A stretch of 64,000 nucleotides of DNA from Plecoglossus altivelis (GCA_036571765.1 BROE01000014.1:5346538-5410537), one strand, 5' to 3'; counted from the first letter of the stretch, positions 22,301 through 33,854 are shown. Program-made: numbers and translations. The notes: generated from the sequence alone by a model not told the origin.

Positions 22301-23636
22301 CAAGGCCATCCTCTTCAGACAGAACACGCCAGCTTGAAGTCCGATTTCCCATGTGACATTAGACAGCATGGAACAGTCTCAGAGGAATCTAGCTCAAGTG
22401 TTCACTACTGACAGATAGCCCAAACAGAACTGGTCACCAAAGAAGTTAAATTAATAATAAACCCAAACAGCCTTGTTTACTGTAGCTTGTTGCCATGGCA
22501 GCAGGTTACCCGGGAGACTGCTGTTGTTTAGGTGATTTATCACCACAGCAATAGGCCTGTTTGTGTTTGTGTTACTATGCAGTCTTCACGTGAGAGTCAG
22601 TGTGGGACACACTCTGATTAAACAAATGTCTAAGGGGGAATGTGATTTGTGAAATGAGCACCTGACTGAAACAAAGTTTACAGTGAGCAGAGCAAGTCCA
22701 AAAGCAGTCCAAGGCCTAAAAAGAAGTTGAGGTCTCACTAAACACACTGTACAGTTACTCATCATGAAATACAGTTGCCAGTACAGTAGTAAGCTCACTG
22801 TGATGTGATTCTACCTCAGTTGTAGAACTTTTGACTGCAGGTCAGGAGCTCACAGGTTTAAATACTGCCCTTTAAAATAAAATAAAAAATATATTATTGT
22901 GTTCCAACCTTCTAATTTCATCTTAATAGTGCTTGATACATTGGTCTATAATACCCCAAAAACTGTCACCGTTGACATCATGCAAACAAATCGAATGACT
23001 CAGTCTGGGAGAATTCTCTTAATGTGTGCAGAACACACATTAAGGGCCAGCCAGGGCCTTGACTGATTGGGACATATTCCTTTAAAAGTCTCAGACTAAG
23101 ATGATGAGTCATTAGGATGTTATGTGATGTTGTGTGCCATATACAAACTCATAGGTTGTTGCTTGTCCTCCCTTACTTCTTAGAAAGAAATCTTGCCGTA
23201 CCATCACATTTGACGAGTTCAAAGCAGCACTTGTTGAGCTGGCCAGGAAGAAGTACAAAGATAAAACAGGGGAGGAAGCAGAAGGAGAGGTATTCAAGCT
23301 GATTGAGGGGAAATCTCCCAAAATTGCAGGAGTGACGGTAAGACCTAGTGAAATTGACATAATAATCCGTCATTGAAGGCAATAAAAGTGCAAGTGATAA
23401 TGGTCAGTCTTTCTTTTCCTCAACAGAGAGCAGTGGCCTCCCCGACAGTGTCTCGTCTCACAGACACTACCAAGTTCACAGGGTCACACAAGGAGCGCTT
23501 TGACGAGACAGGCCGAGGGAAGGGTAAAGCCGGGCGTGTGGAAGTGGTGGACACATCCGGATATGTCTCGGGATACAAACACGCAGGCTCATATGAGAAG
23601 AAAGTCACCAAACCCCCCCTAGGTAAACCCATGTGA
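19324..23636 (+). CDS. tppp: TPPP, tubulin polymerization-promoting protein (p25-alpha), complete
   Basis: TPPP binds and bundles microtubules and promotes tubulin assembly; in mammals it is prominent in oligodendrocytes. Coding exons: 19324-19340, 20079-20414, 23184-23337 and 23427-23636 (717 nt, 238 aa). The 17-nt first coding exon gives MAADP and joins in frame to KDNMTEFKVQTAKHP; the ATG at 20087 would be an alternative start. A disordered Ser/Gly-rich N-terminus precedes the p25-alpha domain from about residue 62: LEESFRRFAIHGDTRATG, MHGKNWSKLCKDCGVIDG, VDIVFSKVK, SCRTITFDEF. The family's C-terminal signature is SPTVSRLTDTTKFTGSHKER, followed by GYVSGYKHAGSYEKKV. The length exceeds the human 219 aa mainly at the N-terminus. 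The intact N-terminal extension argues for tppp rather than the shorter tppp3. It lies between zdhhc11 and cep72, as in human. Confidence 0.97.
20415..23183 (+). other. tppp intron between coding exons 2 and 3
   Basis: A 2.8 kb intron flanked by TCAA|GTAGGA and a TTACTTCTTAG acceptor. The frames seen in it (for example plus-strand 21374-21751) show no recognisable protein. It contains a tRNA-derived SINE fragment at 22805-22890. Confidence 0.85.
22805..22890 (+). repeat. tRNA-derived SINE fragment
   Basis: An A-box-like stretch, ACCTCAGTTGTAGAAC, is followed 30-40 bp later by a B-box-like ACAGGTTTAAATACTGCC, and then by an A-rich tail with AAAATAAAATAAAA. This is the arrangement of an RNA polymerase III tRNA-derived SINE. 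The B box departs from GGTTCRAA, so the copy is old. Confidence 0.65.
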
Positions 23637-25685
23637 AGATGGAAATGGTGGACAAAGCGTTAGTCCATAAACAAGGATCATTTTCTAAGAAACTCCATGA
23701 AAGCACAAAAGGATAGGATATCATGATTTCCCAGCCATCTGTTTTTATGTGCGCTTGAGATGTTTTAAGTTCCTCTCTTTGTAAAGTGTGAGAACTGGAA
23801 AACTGTTTACATCAATTTTTACTAAGACATCACCAGCTGGTACATTCCAAACAGAAAGCATATAACTGCCAAACACTGAATATAACTAATAAGAGCAACA
23901 GCTAGTCAATGAAGAATGAAGTCTCTATTTGAAGATAGGGCCTTCAAATATTTTGTAAGCACTATAACATGATGCCACTAAAACACGACAAAAAGGAAAG
24001 GTGAAATCAACAAGTTGATAAATTGTCAGCAACTTTGCACTTTGCCATGGCAATAGCTCAAGGTATATTTATTCCCATATTTAATGAATGGGATTAAAAC
24101 ATTTTTCTCAGTTTATTGTTTATTGGATAGTTTATTTGCAAAGACCAAGACTGATGAATATACCATCCTGTTTTTCGACTCTGCCTTCCCCCTGGTCATT
24201 GAAGTCTACTGTTTTCAGTCTTGATCTGTCATGTTGTTTGTTGTCTTGAGTCTATAATAGTTTACACAATGAATACATAGTTTGCCTTCAATTGTTCTTA
24301 AAACCACGAATAGGATATCTTGAAGTTCTGCATCTACCTGTCTTTAGATAGAATAGATAATATAAACGATAACATTGTTTTAGTTAATCCTGTGGAAGGT
24401 GTTACCTCTGTCTAAACTTCCTGTATTTGTGAATGATTTCTTTTGTAAATGTCATGTAACATTATACATTATTAGTGCACTTTTTCAATTTAACTAAGGA
24501 TACCAGAATCTTTTTTCCAAATTTCAAATGCATTACTCTGACATTCTGTCATTTTATATCGCTTGTTTCAACAATTACCCTGAAATCCTCTTTAATTGTT
24601 CTAATGTATACACCTAGCATTTTGATAACATTCATCTGTTCAACAACTATGTTGGTCACCCCTAAATGGGTTGTTGAAGATTGTATTTTTAATATTTTAC
24701 TGATATTGTAATGCTGTCAGATTGATATAGATATAATATATTGGTGATATTGTGTATATTTCTAAATCTGTAGCCGCATGGCTTAATACAAGACACTGGC
24801 TGCCGTTCTGTTGTATGTATATTGCTGTACCTTGTGCATGAAGTAGTGTATTATGCATATGATTGGAAAGCAACTATCTACTGTACATCAGTGAACATAA
24901 AAAACATACATCAGATGTCACTTTTAAGCTGTTAGGTGTTTGGGTAAAGACTGGCTCTGTTGCTGTTTTTGTGTGGACAAGACTGACTTTTAGAAAAGGA
25001 CAGTTGGCTTAATTGTGTGTGTGAAAACATTTCAAGTTTATCAAAGGGATGTTGGTGGCCAATAGGTTGGGTTATTTATTGGACAATATAAAACTTTCAG
25101 TATTAACGTAACCATGCGTGAAGCAAAATGCATATTTTGGGAAACTGTGGCATATCCAACAAAAAATCAGGGATGAAAAATACTGACATGCAATATCAAG
25201 TAAGATGCTGCACAAAGTAAGATTAGCATCTAACACAGTATTCCTTGTCAGCTACCATTAGCACAAATGTTTAGTTGTACGCACAAAGTTGTTTCTTGCA
25301 CTAACTTGGCCTAATATAGACACATGGAAATTTCCGACACAAATATTTCTAAAGATATAATGTATGGAGAAAAGGGAAGAATACTTTTGTAGGATGTCTA
25401 TTTTTCAAACATATTGACATATAGTTCCTCTCGTACGTCACGCTACCTGTAGCCTCAGCTGATGGAGACAACCCAACCAGCAGCATTGGTGTACTAGTCG
25501 CTTTAGAATCCTATGAAATGTCTTGTGTAATATAATGCCAAATACTGTGCACCATTTGTGTGGAGGAACAAAACTGTCTTATTTTTCCAAATAACTTTTT
25601 AATGTACTGTTGTGCCCTGGTGCATGCATTGTTTCTGTTGCTGTTCTTTAGATCTTCCGTGTTCTTGATTTTTAGCATTATTGAA
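23637..25685 (+). other. tppp 3' UTR (long, AT-rich)
   Basis: About 2 kb of AT-rich non-coding sequence lies between the tppp stop and the first convincing AATAAA on this strand. Such a long 3' UTR suits a neural gene but is inferred. No ORF with a known motif was seen. Confidence 0.5.
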
Positions 25686-25691
25686 AATAAA
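25686..25691 (+). promoter_or_regulatory. Polyadenylation signal AATAAA, candidate tppp 3' end
   Basis: AATAAA follows GAAA and is followed by AAACTCCAATCCTGC and a TGTGTG element. It lies before the convergent cep72 3' end at 26165. Confidence 0.45.
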
Positions 25692-26164
25692 AACTCCAAT
25701 CCTGCAACAGCTGTGTGAATGCATGGAACTACTCATTACTTATTTTAACAACATCCTCAGTTTGAATAACTTTTGTTCTGAAAAATTTCCAAAATGCAAA
25801 AATCCCTGGAGCTGTGACTTCATTCAGTTTTGCTTAGGTGAAATTGTGTGAGTACAGGCATGTTTGCGTGTGCACACATCTCTTGACCCTGAGGCAGACA
25901 TACATACAACAGTGGCACAGTGCAGCTGGAATGTAGACACATACATTCCAGAACAGTCTATGGGAGTGAAGTTAACCTCAGAACATGGCTACCAAGCCAC
26001 AATGAAAAAATGCCTCCTCAACACACACTCCCCTCCCCTTGTACTCATTAACATCTACTTATCCAAATATCCTCTCCGCACCGTCATCGCATAGCACTCC
26101 CAAAACAAACCACTTCAGACCCTCTTTAAACAAAAACAACAATTAAATGTGAGGTAGAAGCAGC
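25692..26164. other. Gap between the convergent tppp and cep72 3' ends
   Basis: About 470 bp between candidate polyadenylation signals of opposite strands. Nothing recognisable was seen in it. Confidence 0.5.
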
Positions 26165-26170
26165 TTTATT
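26165..26170 (-). promoter_or_regulatory. Polyadenylation signal for cep72 (TTTATT on the plus strand)
   Basis: On the minus strand this reads AATAAA, about 370 bp after the cep72 stop codon at 26536. It faces the tppp 3' end. Confidence 0.55.
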
Positions 26171-26418
26171 GCAATAAATATTTCATTCATCAACATGCTT
26201 ACAACTCAATAAATAGGAAGCAGGAAACCTGCAGTGCAGTTACTTTTCTAAATACAATCTAGTGTGCTGATATGATACAGTAGCCATAGTCCAGCTCACA
26301 TCACATCATATGAAAGGGAAGACAGCTGTTTCAAATCACCAGGTCACCTTTCTGACACCACACCAACTTGCTCCTAAAGACAGCGTGCCATTGCTGGCTT
26401 AGGTTTAGAAGCATAGCC

Positions 26419-26526
26419 TGCTGTAGGTAGCTGCTGTTAATGGTGCTGGTCCTGCTATAGGTAGCTGATGCTGGTCTCCTGTTCGTGGTGCTGGTCCTAA
26501 TGTAGGTAGCTGCTGCTGGTCTGCTG
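26419..26526. repeat. Minisatellite-like repeat in the cep72 3' UTR
   Basis: The motif GTAGGTAGCTGCTG with GTGCTGGTCCT recurs about three times with units of roughly 35-45 bp (starts near 26423, 26458 and 26502). The copies differ by substitutions and small length changes. It lies just downstream of the cep72 stop on the minus strand. Confidence 0.65.
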
Positions 26527-26535
26527 TGATGGCCC

Positions 26536-29500
26536 TCAGGAACGATCGCCTGGGGACTCCAGCTCACCCAGCAGACGCTCATTAGTAGCTACTAGCGACC
26601 TGGAGTGTGCATACACACACACACACGTACAAACGCATGCACACACACAGACTCTCTTAAGTCACATGAACAAGCAACTCTCATCATCGCCTACTAGCTG
26701 TTATTCCACAGCAAATAGTTTGAAGAGCAAATCTACAGGACTGGCTGAACAATGTTTGCCAGTCGAGCGACCGGGATACAGGTTTCTGACTTAATGTGAA
26801 TAATTGCTGTACCTATGGCTCTCCCGCAGCATGCCAGCCAACTCCCTGACCTTCTCCCCATTCTCCACCTTCTCCTTCAGCACAGCCACCTCTCTCTTTA
26901 GTTCCTCCACCTCCGTCAGCTTCTCTGTGAGGAAAACGAGAGAGACATACCTCAATCATTTAGCACAATTAAAACTTTGTAAATATCAATGGGTTTTGCC
27001 AGTGGTTTTGCATCTCCTGCAGATCGTTGCTCACCCTTCAAGTCAGTGTTGCGGGAGCTCTTCATCATTGAGTTCAGATACTGCTGCTCCAACTTGATCA
27101 GCTGCTTCTGCAGGGACACATTCTCCTCCAGGACCACCTTCAGGTTCTCATTTAGGTTGTCCTGAAATCAAGAAAAGGCTATGAGACTTTTTCCTTTGGT
27201 CAGTTATAACTCCTGTAGTCTCACATTTAATTTCCACCCACGGTGTTGCCCTGGGCCTCCTCATGCTTAGCAGTGAGCCGTTGGATCTCCACTCTGTGAT
27301 CCTGGTCTCGACGTTTTGCGTTCTGCTTCAGCTCCTCCACCTCCTTCTTTAAGGTCCTGACCTCAGCCTCCTGACTGGAGACTTCCTGATCCATCATAGA
27401 GAGGATGTGAACTGCCTGAGCTAGATGAACACAACATCACACTTCCGTCACAGAACGGTCAGACGATATGGACCTTCAGAACACCCAACTACTCAAAAAG
27501 AGAAAAGAAAAGATGCTGTGTGTGGTTCACACTTACAGAGGAAGTTGTTGTCCTGGTGAAGTGATTTCTGTCCTGTCCAGTGCTTGTCCACTAGACCAAG
27601 GAGCATCTCCAAGGGTTTTCTGTACCTCCCCTGTCATACAGATACAGTAGTTTCACAACACAATTATTGTTTGTCAACCATCTGACAATACAAATACAAG
27701 ATTTCATTGCACATACAGGATGTGAGAGATGGAATGAATGAATGGCAGGGTAAGATACAGGCAAATATGATGTCTCTACAGGGCGACCTCACCCTCTGCT
27801 GTTGAGCATGTTGTTGTGGTTGACTGGTGCCCCCTGCTGTTTCCTGCAGGCTGTGGTAGGACAGCCTGGGAGGGTGCAGGATGGGGTTGGATGAATCAGA
27901 GAGTTTCACCTCAGGACCTGGCGGACTGGGAGGACTGATCTTCATCAGGGAAGACGCAAGCTTGTCTCTGTGGTCTTTAAAATATATATAATCACAAATA
28001 AACATTGTGTATGCATTTACGTCATTTCATGTGAACTTAAAATTGAGTCATAGATATAGTCTGAAATCCAACTTTGTTTCAATTCATTCTCTCTGCAGCA
28101 ACTTGAGCAGTCTCAGCTCAAAAAATGTTCCCCGCCTGGGTAACAATCAAGTGTTATCTTAACCTCACCAGGATGAGGGGTGAAGTAGCCTTTGGCAGGG
28201 ACTCTGATTTGTTTGGGGGGTTTTAGGTGCTTCTCCCTTTGACAGCCAGGTCTGTGCTTCTCAACATGAGGGTCAAAGGTCACTCTAGGTCCCTTGGTCA
28301 CTTTCAACAAGGAAAAACCTTTCCCATTAGATGTGCCTTTCGTTCGTGGATCCTTAGATAGAAAATGTCGAGCTGCGGACAATTACAGAGAATAAGGTCA
28401 CCTACAGCAGGAACATGTACAATTTTGGCAAGCGTACTGTAAGTAAGGCATTCAATTTGTCAATGTCATAGGGGCAATTATATTTTGAAATGCGGATTGC
28501 GGGAGACACTAATTTATGTGTCTAGACAAATGTTTCCCTCTGGTGGACAGTTCCTCCAATATCATCCAAACATCCAATGTAGTCAGCAATTCATGCCGAG
28601 CATACTAGCAGGATTTTGCTAAAGCATGCACACTCACAATCTTTGGTCAGGGAAGACCTGAGAATGGATTTGGCTGTTTCCTAAATGAAATCAAAATAAG
28701 AATCACATTATGATGACGTTTTTCCAAATTAAACCCCTTGTCTGTTAAGTTAAAAATAGCAGAGCGTCACCTGACTTTGCGATGATGAACTCTCCAAATT
28801 CTCCAAATCTCCTTCTGTATTATGGGTACGATCAAACATGAATATGCTATTTGCAAAAAAGCGAAAACACAGTATGGCATTTAAGGCAAGTGAATCGACC
28901 TTGCAGGTGATACAGCTGGGACTCCAGCTCCTTCTGGAACGATCCAAAGGATGGCTGAGGTGCACTCTGGCTCCAGTTGCTCCTTGCAGCAAGGTGCAGT
29001 ACATCATCCTTGTTATCCAGCAAAGACAATTTCTTGGTCATCTGCTTCACTGAGGCCAACCTCAGCTCACTGCTCCTGCGTGACACATCAGTGTATAAGA
29101 CAAAAAAGCTGTAAGTGGAATGCAGACGATTCGGGGTATACTGTATATTTAGAGCCAAGTTTGATTTTCTTTTTCATATGGACATCTATAAATCCCCCTT
29201 GTTTGTTAGCCTGTCACATCAGTTTGCAATTATACCTCTGGTCACTGAGCTCTGTTACATCAGTCAGTGAGGCTTTTGTCTGCAGTGGTACATCACCAGA
29301 TTCAGCAGAGAAATGCATGATGGCAAGTTTTCTTTCACTATCCCGGACTGGACAGTCATCTAGAACAAATGAGAGAGAGATAACAGATGCAACATTTTGG
29401 GGTTGTCATTTATAATGTAGATATTTGCATGGACATGTACAAAGGGGTAACACAATGACATGTAATGGTAGGTCCTACCGAGCCTGCACAGGTTGGACAG

Positions 29501-30580
29501 TGCATGGATCAAGTACAGACGGTAGTGTGGATCTCTCTTGGTCAGAGGGTTGAGTCTCAAGTCTAAGTCTCTCAAAGTTGTCATCTTGCAAAGCCCTCTG
29601 ACTTCCTCTGTAGAGGGTATATGGTTGTAGTACAGATTAAGTCTCTCTAGCATCTTCAAGTGTTGAACACCCTTAGAAGCAGAAATATACTTAGTTATTT
29701 ATTGATTTTATTTATTCTGCAAACATTTCATTTCATCATTAATATAACAGGGACAATTTAGATTAATAATCAATTGCAACCACATTGAAACAGAATTGCT
29801 CATTTCTGTAAGCAGTCCACAGGCAGGTAACATCAAATGACACACAAATAATAGACACAATATAAAAATCACAGGAGATCAGACAAAAAACAGAACCTCA
29901 TGCGAACATTTTTACAAAACAACAAAGTAGCGTTCAACAAGATAACAGACAATTCCCACAATTAAAGACACAAGACAAGACCAAATCAGGCAAAATTCAA
30001 CGTTCAAAGTTCACATTTCTTATACATGTGGCCTGCCAGTGATATAGACCTACATCGACAGAGATGAGAGCGTTACATGAGAGATCCAGAGTCTTCAGAC
30101 GGACGAAGTTCTTCAGTGAGATTCCAAGATGTTTGATTTTCTCCTGGTAAGTCCCTGGCAGACTCAGAGACCTGACATCCGCTAAATAAAAAAGAAGCGA
30201 CGTACATCTGGCGAGTAAGTTGGTTGCATTAGTTACTCTTCATGTCACAGAAATAGTATGTGGCCGCCAGGTAGTAACGCTGATTAGCTTGATATGAGCG
30301 AGATAAGCACTAGTATATGATGAGCTAGCTATACGTACTGTACTACAGCAGTTGGATATCTTAGCTGCAGTAGTGGTATCTGAGCATTTGCATAAAATTC
30401 CAGGTAATCTCGTATTCTGGTGAACAATCACTTTAGTATAAACCCTGATGGTTACCTTATTCAGTATGCGTTGTAATAAAAGGGATGAAGATTAAAAACA
30501 TTACCAAGACATTGGTGCTCTAGATTTAGTTTCTCCCGTATCCATTGCTCTGTAATCGTTGTCAAGCTCTCCGCCGCCAT
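26536..30580 (-). CDS. cep72: CEP72, centrosomal protein of 72 kDa, complete
   Basis: CEP72 sits at centriolar satellites and the centrosome, helps recruit gamma-tubulin components and KIZ, and supports spindle poles and cilia. Minus-strand coding exons: 30580-30505, 30181-30054, 29671-29479, 29359-29236, 29075-28900, 28814-28771, 28680-28638, 28372-28169, 27974-27793, 27630-27537, 27420-27242, 27161-27035, 26924-26813 and 26599-26536 (1746 nt, 581 aa). The N-terminus EQWIREKLNLEHQ leads into leucine-rich repeats (SLSLPGTYQEKIKHLG, LKTLDLSCNALISVD, LERLNLYYNHIPS, LRDLDLRLNPL), an LRR cap, then VRDSERKLA. A low-complexity middle includes GYFTPHP. From about residue 390 come LEMLLGLVDKHW and a long coiled coil, ending LVATNERLLGEL. 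Exon 6 uses the acceptor at 28814 because that phase keeps the acidic frame EGDLENLESSS; an acceptor near 28839 also stays open but gives an atypical sequence. Human CEP72 is 647 aa. Confidence 0.95.
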
Positions 30581-30925
30581 ACTTTTCGAAGTTCTCTGGC
30601 AAAAGTAAATTCATGCGCAGTGGCGCATATCCTGGTTTATACAGTTGACGTCACGTTTCAAAACAAATGCATGCATTGAAGTCAGCTACACGCTGTAGCT
30701 AGGTGAGATATGTGAACTTATATATTTTAATATATAGCCTAGGTCTTCCTATAGAGTCAAAATTCAATACAATAAACAGCTACATTATCAGGGACCAACT
30801 GTTCGATGTACGTCCAATAAACGTGGTGACGATAAGAGAACAGTCATGAATGATAAATGGAATTAAGTTTATTGTTTAACTGTAAATTCGTGCGTTGCGA
30901 ACTTCTTTACAGGTCATTCGTTTCA
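30581..30925. promoter_or_regulatory. Candidate bidirectional promoter, cep72 / TMEM276-like gene
   Basis: Only 345 bp lie between the divergent start codons. CATGCGCAGTGGCGCAT at 30613-30629 contains an NRF1-like TGCGCA core within a nearly palindromic stretch, close to the cep72 start. A TGACGTCA-like GTTGACGTCACG near 30646 resembles a CRE. Both sites are common in shared housekeeping promoters. Activity is inferred. Confidence 0.6.
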
Positions 30926-31722
30926 ATGGCAGCCTCTTTAACCGAGGGGATAATAGCATGTTCCAGTATAATTCAGTCGGTCTCAGCCCTGCACACTGCT
31001 CGTCAACTCTTTAAGGTAGTTTATACTGTCTTAATTAACACTTGAAATTGTAGCTAGACCTTATTGATCATCTCGTGACATTCCCAAACCTTTTAATCTG
31101 CATCTGACTGTTATACAGCAGCACTCTTTTACTCCAACCTACCTATCTAACACTTATTTTACCCCAACCTATCGATCTCCTGTCTCTTCTCCAGGATCAC
31201 AGAGCTCCTTCAGTAGGTATGTTCCTGCTTGGCCTCTCTGCAGGCCTCTGTGCTCTGCCTTTCTCCAGCCCAGTACTCACATGTCTGCAGACAGAGCTGG
31301 AGTGGGCAGGAGAAGTTCTTGCTCCACCCCTGGTCTCCTTTGGCTTCCTGTGGCTCAGCCAAGACCATGCCACTGCCCATGTGCTCCTGATTGGCTCCGG
31401 GTTTCTCCCGCTACTCCGTGATTGGCTTTCTCCGGATGGACACATGGTGATGACCCGCTGCTTGTCCCTGTCTTCTCTGTCCTGTTCCCTGACCGTGTGT
31501 CTGTTTTCTGGGAATGCAATAGGGGCCTTGGGGAGCGTGGCCCTCAGCCTGCCCTCACTGGTAGCCCCCAGGATTGTGCTCCGCTCCTTCACTCCACTCA
31601 ACTCTCAAGGTGCCTTGGAGGGACTGCTTGAGTGGCTATTGAAAGGCTGCTTGACGATAGGGTGTATTGCTTCTAAACAGGCCCTTGGTGCGTACTTGGA
31701 GGACTTGAGGAACTGGGACTGA
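30926..31722 (+). CDS. Multi-pass membrane protein, TMEM276-like, complete
   Basis: Two coding exons, 30926-31015 and 31195-31722, join in phase (TTTAAG|GTAGTT, TCTTCTCCAG|GATCAC) and give 205 aa. The protein starts MAASLTEGIIACSSIIQSV. At least four hydrophobic stretches are visible: near residues 8-25, about 37-56 (GMFLLGLSAGLCALPF), about 75-110 (APPLVSFGFLWL, then HVLLIGSGFLPLL) and about 125-165 (leucine/serine-rich, with a Gly-Ala-Leu core). No enzyme motif, glycosylation pattern or signal-peptidase site stands out. I do not recognise the sequence outright. The name TMEM276-like rests on size, topology and its position just upstream of kifc2 on the same strand, as I recall for human TMEM276 and KIFC2 at 8q24.3. 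Function is unknown. Confidence 0.6.
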
Positions 31723-32360
31723 TGCTACTCATTAACTAATGATATTCCTTGACTGAGCCAGCATTACACTGACAGAATGGATCTGTTTGCAAATAACTAC
31801 TAACTGTGTGAGAACTGAAATGAATCGATGTATTTATGTATCTTCATTGAAACGTCTGTAACAATGTCATATTGTTACATATTGTTATACATCCCTCCAT
31901 GTATGTAACAAGGCACTGATATACATGTATACGTAAAACATTAGGTGATGCAGTTTATGTTTGTGTCAGCACTGATTATAGTTTAATTTTGTATTTGAGT
32001 CTTGTTAGTGTATCACTCCAAATACTCTTTAGTGTTTCACACCATTTGGAAAGCCACAGCTGTCAGTATGTATTTGATGGCGTACTTGAAGAATATTTGC
32101 CTTAGAAGATACAAAAGCATAATGAAAGTGTCTTGCAGATATTAATTTATCTTTTTTTACTCTTGTTTAGCTTGGAAACATTGTACAATGATGTGCTCAT
32201 TTCACCCTGTACTCGTGGGAATCCTATTATAACTCACAGCATGTCTGCCGGCCAATAGCATCTGTGTGTGGGGACATGCTGTAGGTTCCAAAGCATGCTG
32301 TAGGTTCCACATTTTGCAGTCTCAGCAGTCACAACCTCAGCTAACCAGATATATGTGCCA

Positions 32361-32366
32361 AATAAA
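32361..32366 (+). promoter_or_regulatory. Polyadenylation signal AATAAA, candidate end of the TMEM276-like gene
   Basis: AATAAA about 640 bp after the stop codon, followed by a GTGTACA element. No other same-strand signal was noticed nearer to the gene. Confidence 0.4.
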
Positions 32367-32603
32367 CCTGAGATACATTTGTGTACACATGCAAGCACTT
32401 TGCTTTTGATGTAAAGGATGCTAACAAATTTAGGCAAACATATTTAGATCTTCATAAAAGAATTAGTCTGTAGATGATGCATCTACGTTGCATCACCTCA
32501 TTCCCTCTGCTTGGAACATGGCCAAGCATTGTAATGTGGATAGACGCTGAGTGGAACCTGCAGAGTTGTTTGAAGTCCCTGGATTTCCTGTTCTCTTGAG
32601 CAG

Positions 32604-32684
32604 AGCATCACTGATCTCAGCACTTTGCAAGCCAGGACGCTGACCCAGATCCAGGACTATGTCCAGCTCACACCAACAGATAAG
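32604..32684 (+). other. Unassigned exon-like stretch of 27 open codons
   Basis: TTCTCTTGAGCAG precedes an 81-nt open stretch that ends TAAG|GTCATA. It reads as an ordinary soluble peptide, SITDLSTLQARTLTQIQDY followed by VQLTPTDK. It has acceptor and weak donor context and is phase 0 at both ends. It lies between the TMEM276-like gene and kifc2. I cannot link it to either gene or recognise the family, and an 81-nt open frame alone is weak evidence. Confidence 0.25.
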
Positions 32685-33294
32685 GTCATAACACTAAAAC
32701 CACCAAACAAGACATCTTGACTTTTTTAATTATACAAATAATCTATATTAAAATTAAAATCCTATCATTTCAGGATTTTTCCTAAAAATTGCCCACTGCA
32801 TGTGTCTGGCATTAGCAAAAAGATGATCCTAACTCTGATACGAGCCTAAGCCAACCTTTATTTCTTCAAAAATAAAAACCATGTGAACCAAGACAAGGCG
32901 AACTGTTCGAAATTGTCAACAATCATATTATACCCATGATAAAAACAAAACAGTTCTCCTGGGGTACTGGAATATCAGCATCCTGTCTACCATGGAATCT
33001 TTAATTTAATAAAACGATGAAATACTATTTACAGTACTATTTACAGACAGTATTCACTGGCCCTGAATCTCTTCCACATGAGTGGTAATTAGACACAATA
33101 CCTGCCTTGCCTGATTCCCTCTGCCCTAACTGGTTTCTGCAAGGTTGATGTCAGCATGAACACCAAAACCCAATCAATCTCCCTCTTTCCCTCTCTCCCC
33201 CTCTTCTCCCTCTCTTTCCATCTCCCTCCTCTGCAGAGAAGGACAGAGATCCACTGAGCATGCCTGCTGCAGTTGCAGCATGTGGATAAAGCGG

Positions 33295-33322
33295 AGGGGG
33301 GGGGGGGGGGGTGGGGGTGGGG
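33295..33322. repeat. Poly-G tract in a purine-rich block
   Basis: A run of about 16 G leads into GTGGGGGTGGGG. It is part of a strand-asymmetric region (pyrimidine-rich 33178-33235, purine-rich 33290-33440) just upstream of the presumed kifc2 untranslated exon. Such runs can form G-quadruplexes and are prone to sequencing length error. Confidence 0.85.
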
Positions 33323-33399
33323 TGAGAGAATGAGGGAGAGGAAGGGGAGGAGAAAGGGAGTCTGAGAGGGAGCGATACAGGAGCAGCACAGTGCTGGGA

Positions 33400-33540
33400 T
33401 GCTGCAGCTGAGAGCGGAGGGGTAATGCAAGGGGGGGGGGCTGGGCTTCATCATTGACAGCTTAAATGCAGAATGTCGGAGAAATCCAGGATGTAGGACT
33501 ACAGGGATGACATCACATAAGATATGAAGACACACGCAAG
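33400..33540 (+). other. Candidate untranslated first exon of kifc2
   Basis: A good donor, CACACGCAAG|GTAAGG, lies at 33540, and the next exon opens after TTTCCCTGCAG at 33782, 73 nt before the kifc2 ATG. A CRE-like TGACATCACATAAG lies at about 33507-33520. The exon's 5' edge is not visible and is set arbitrarily. Confidence 0.45.
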
Positions 33541-33854
33541 GTAAGGATGAGCAGAAAAGAAGCCTCTTTATAGCGTGAAGCACTAGGTCAGTTGAAAGTG
33601 GAAAATGAATGGGAGGTTGACCTCAGTAAAGATCAAGCCTAACCAATCGTATCCTATTAGTCAGGTGAAATCTGTTGTTAAATCTCACTGGCTTGAGTAC
33701 AAATTGAACAGACATAGAGGACAAAATGGAATGAAGAGAAAACGAGTTGTCATTTTCCTATTGTGCCTCCTTTCCCTGCAGCCTGAGGAAAGGAGCTGGA
33801 CAGTGAGATCGCTGAGCTGTCACTGTCTCAGTGGCCCCCTCGGACTGGGTGGAG

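Larger units (their letters stand above)
31723..33399 (+). other. 3' UTR of the TMEM276-like gene and spacer to kifc2
   Basis: Mostly AT-rich and non-coding. It holds a candidate polyadenylation signal at 32361-32366, a short direct duplication of GCATGCTGTAGGTTCCA near 32273-32306, an unassigned exon-like stretch at 32604-32684, and pyrimidine/purine-biased sequence from about 33170 on. Confidence 0.5.

Noticed and set aside
33089..33583. 164-codon minus-strand frame near the kifc2 promoter.
   Set aside because: It runs through the poly-G block, read as poly-proline, and has no known domain.
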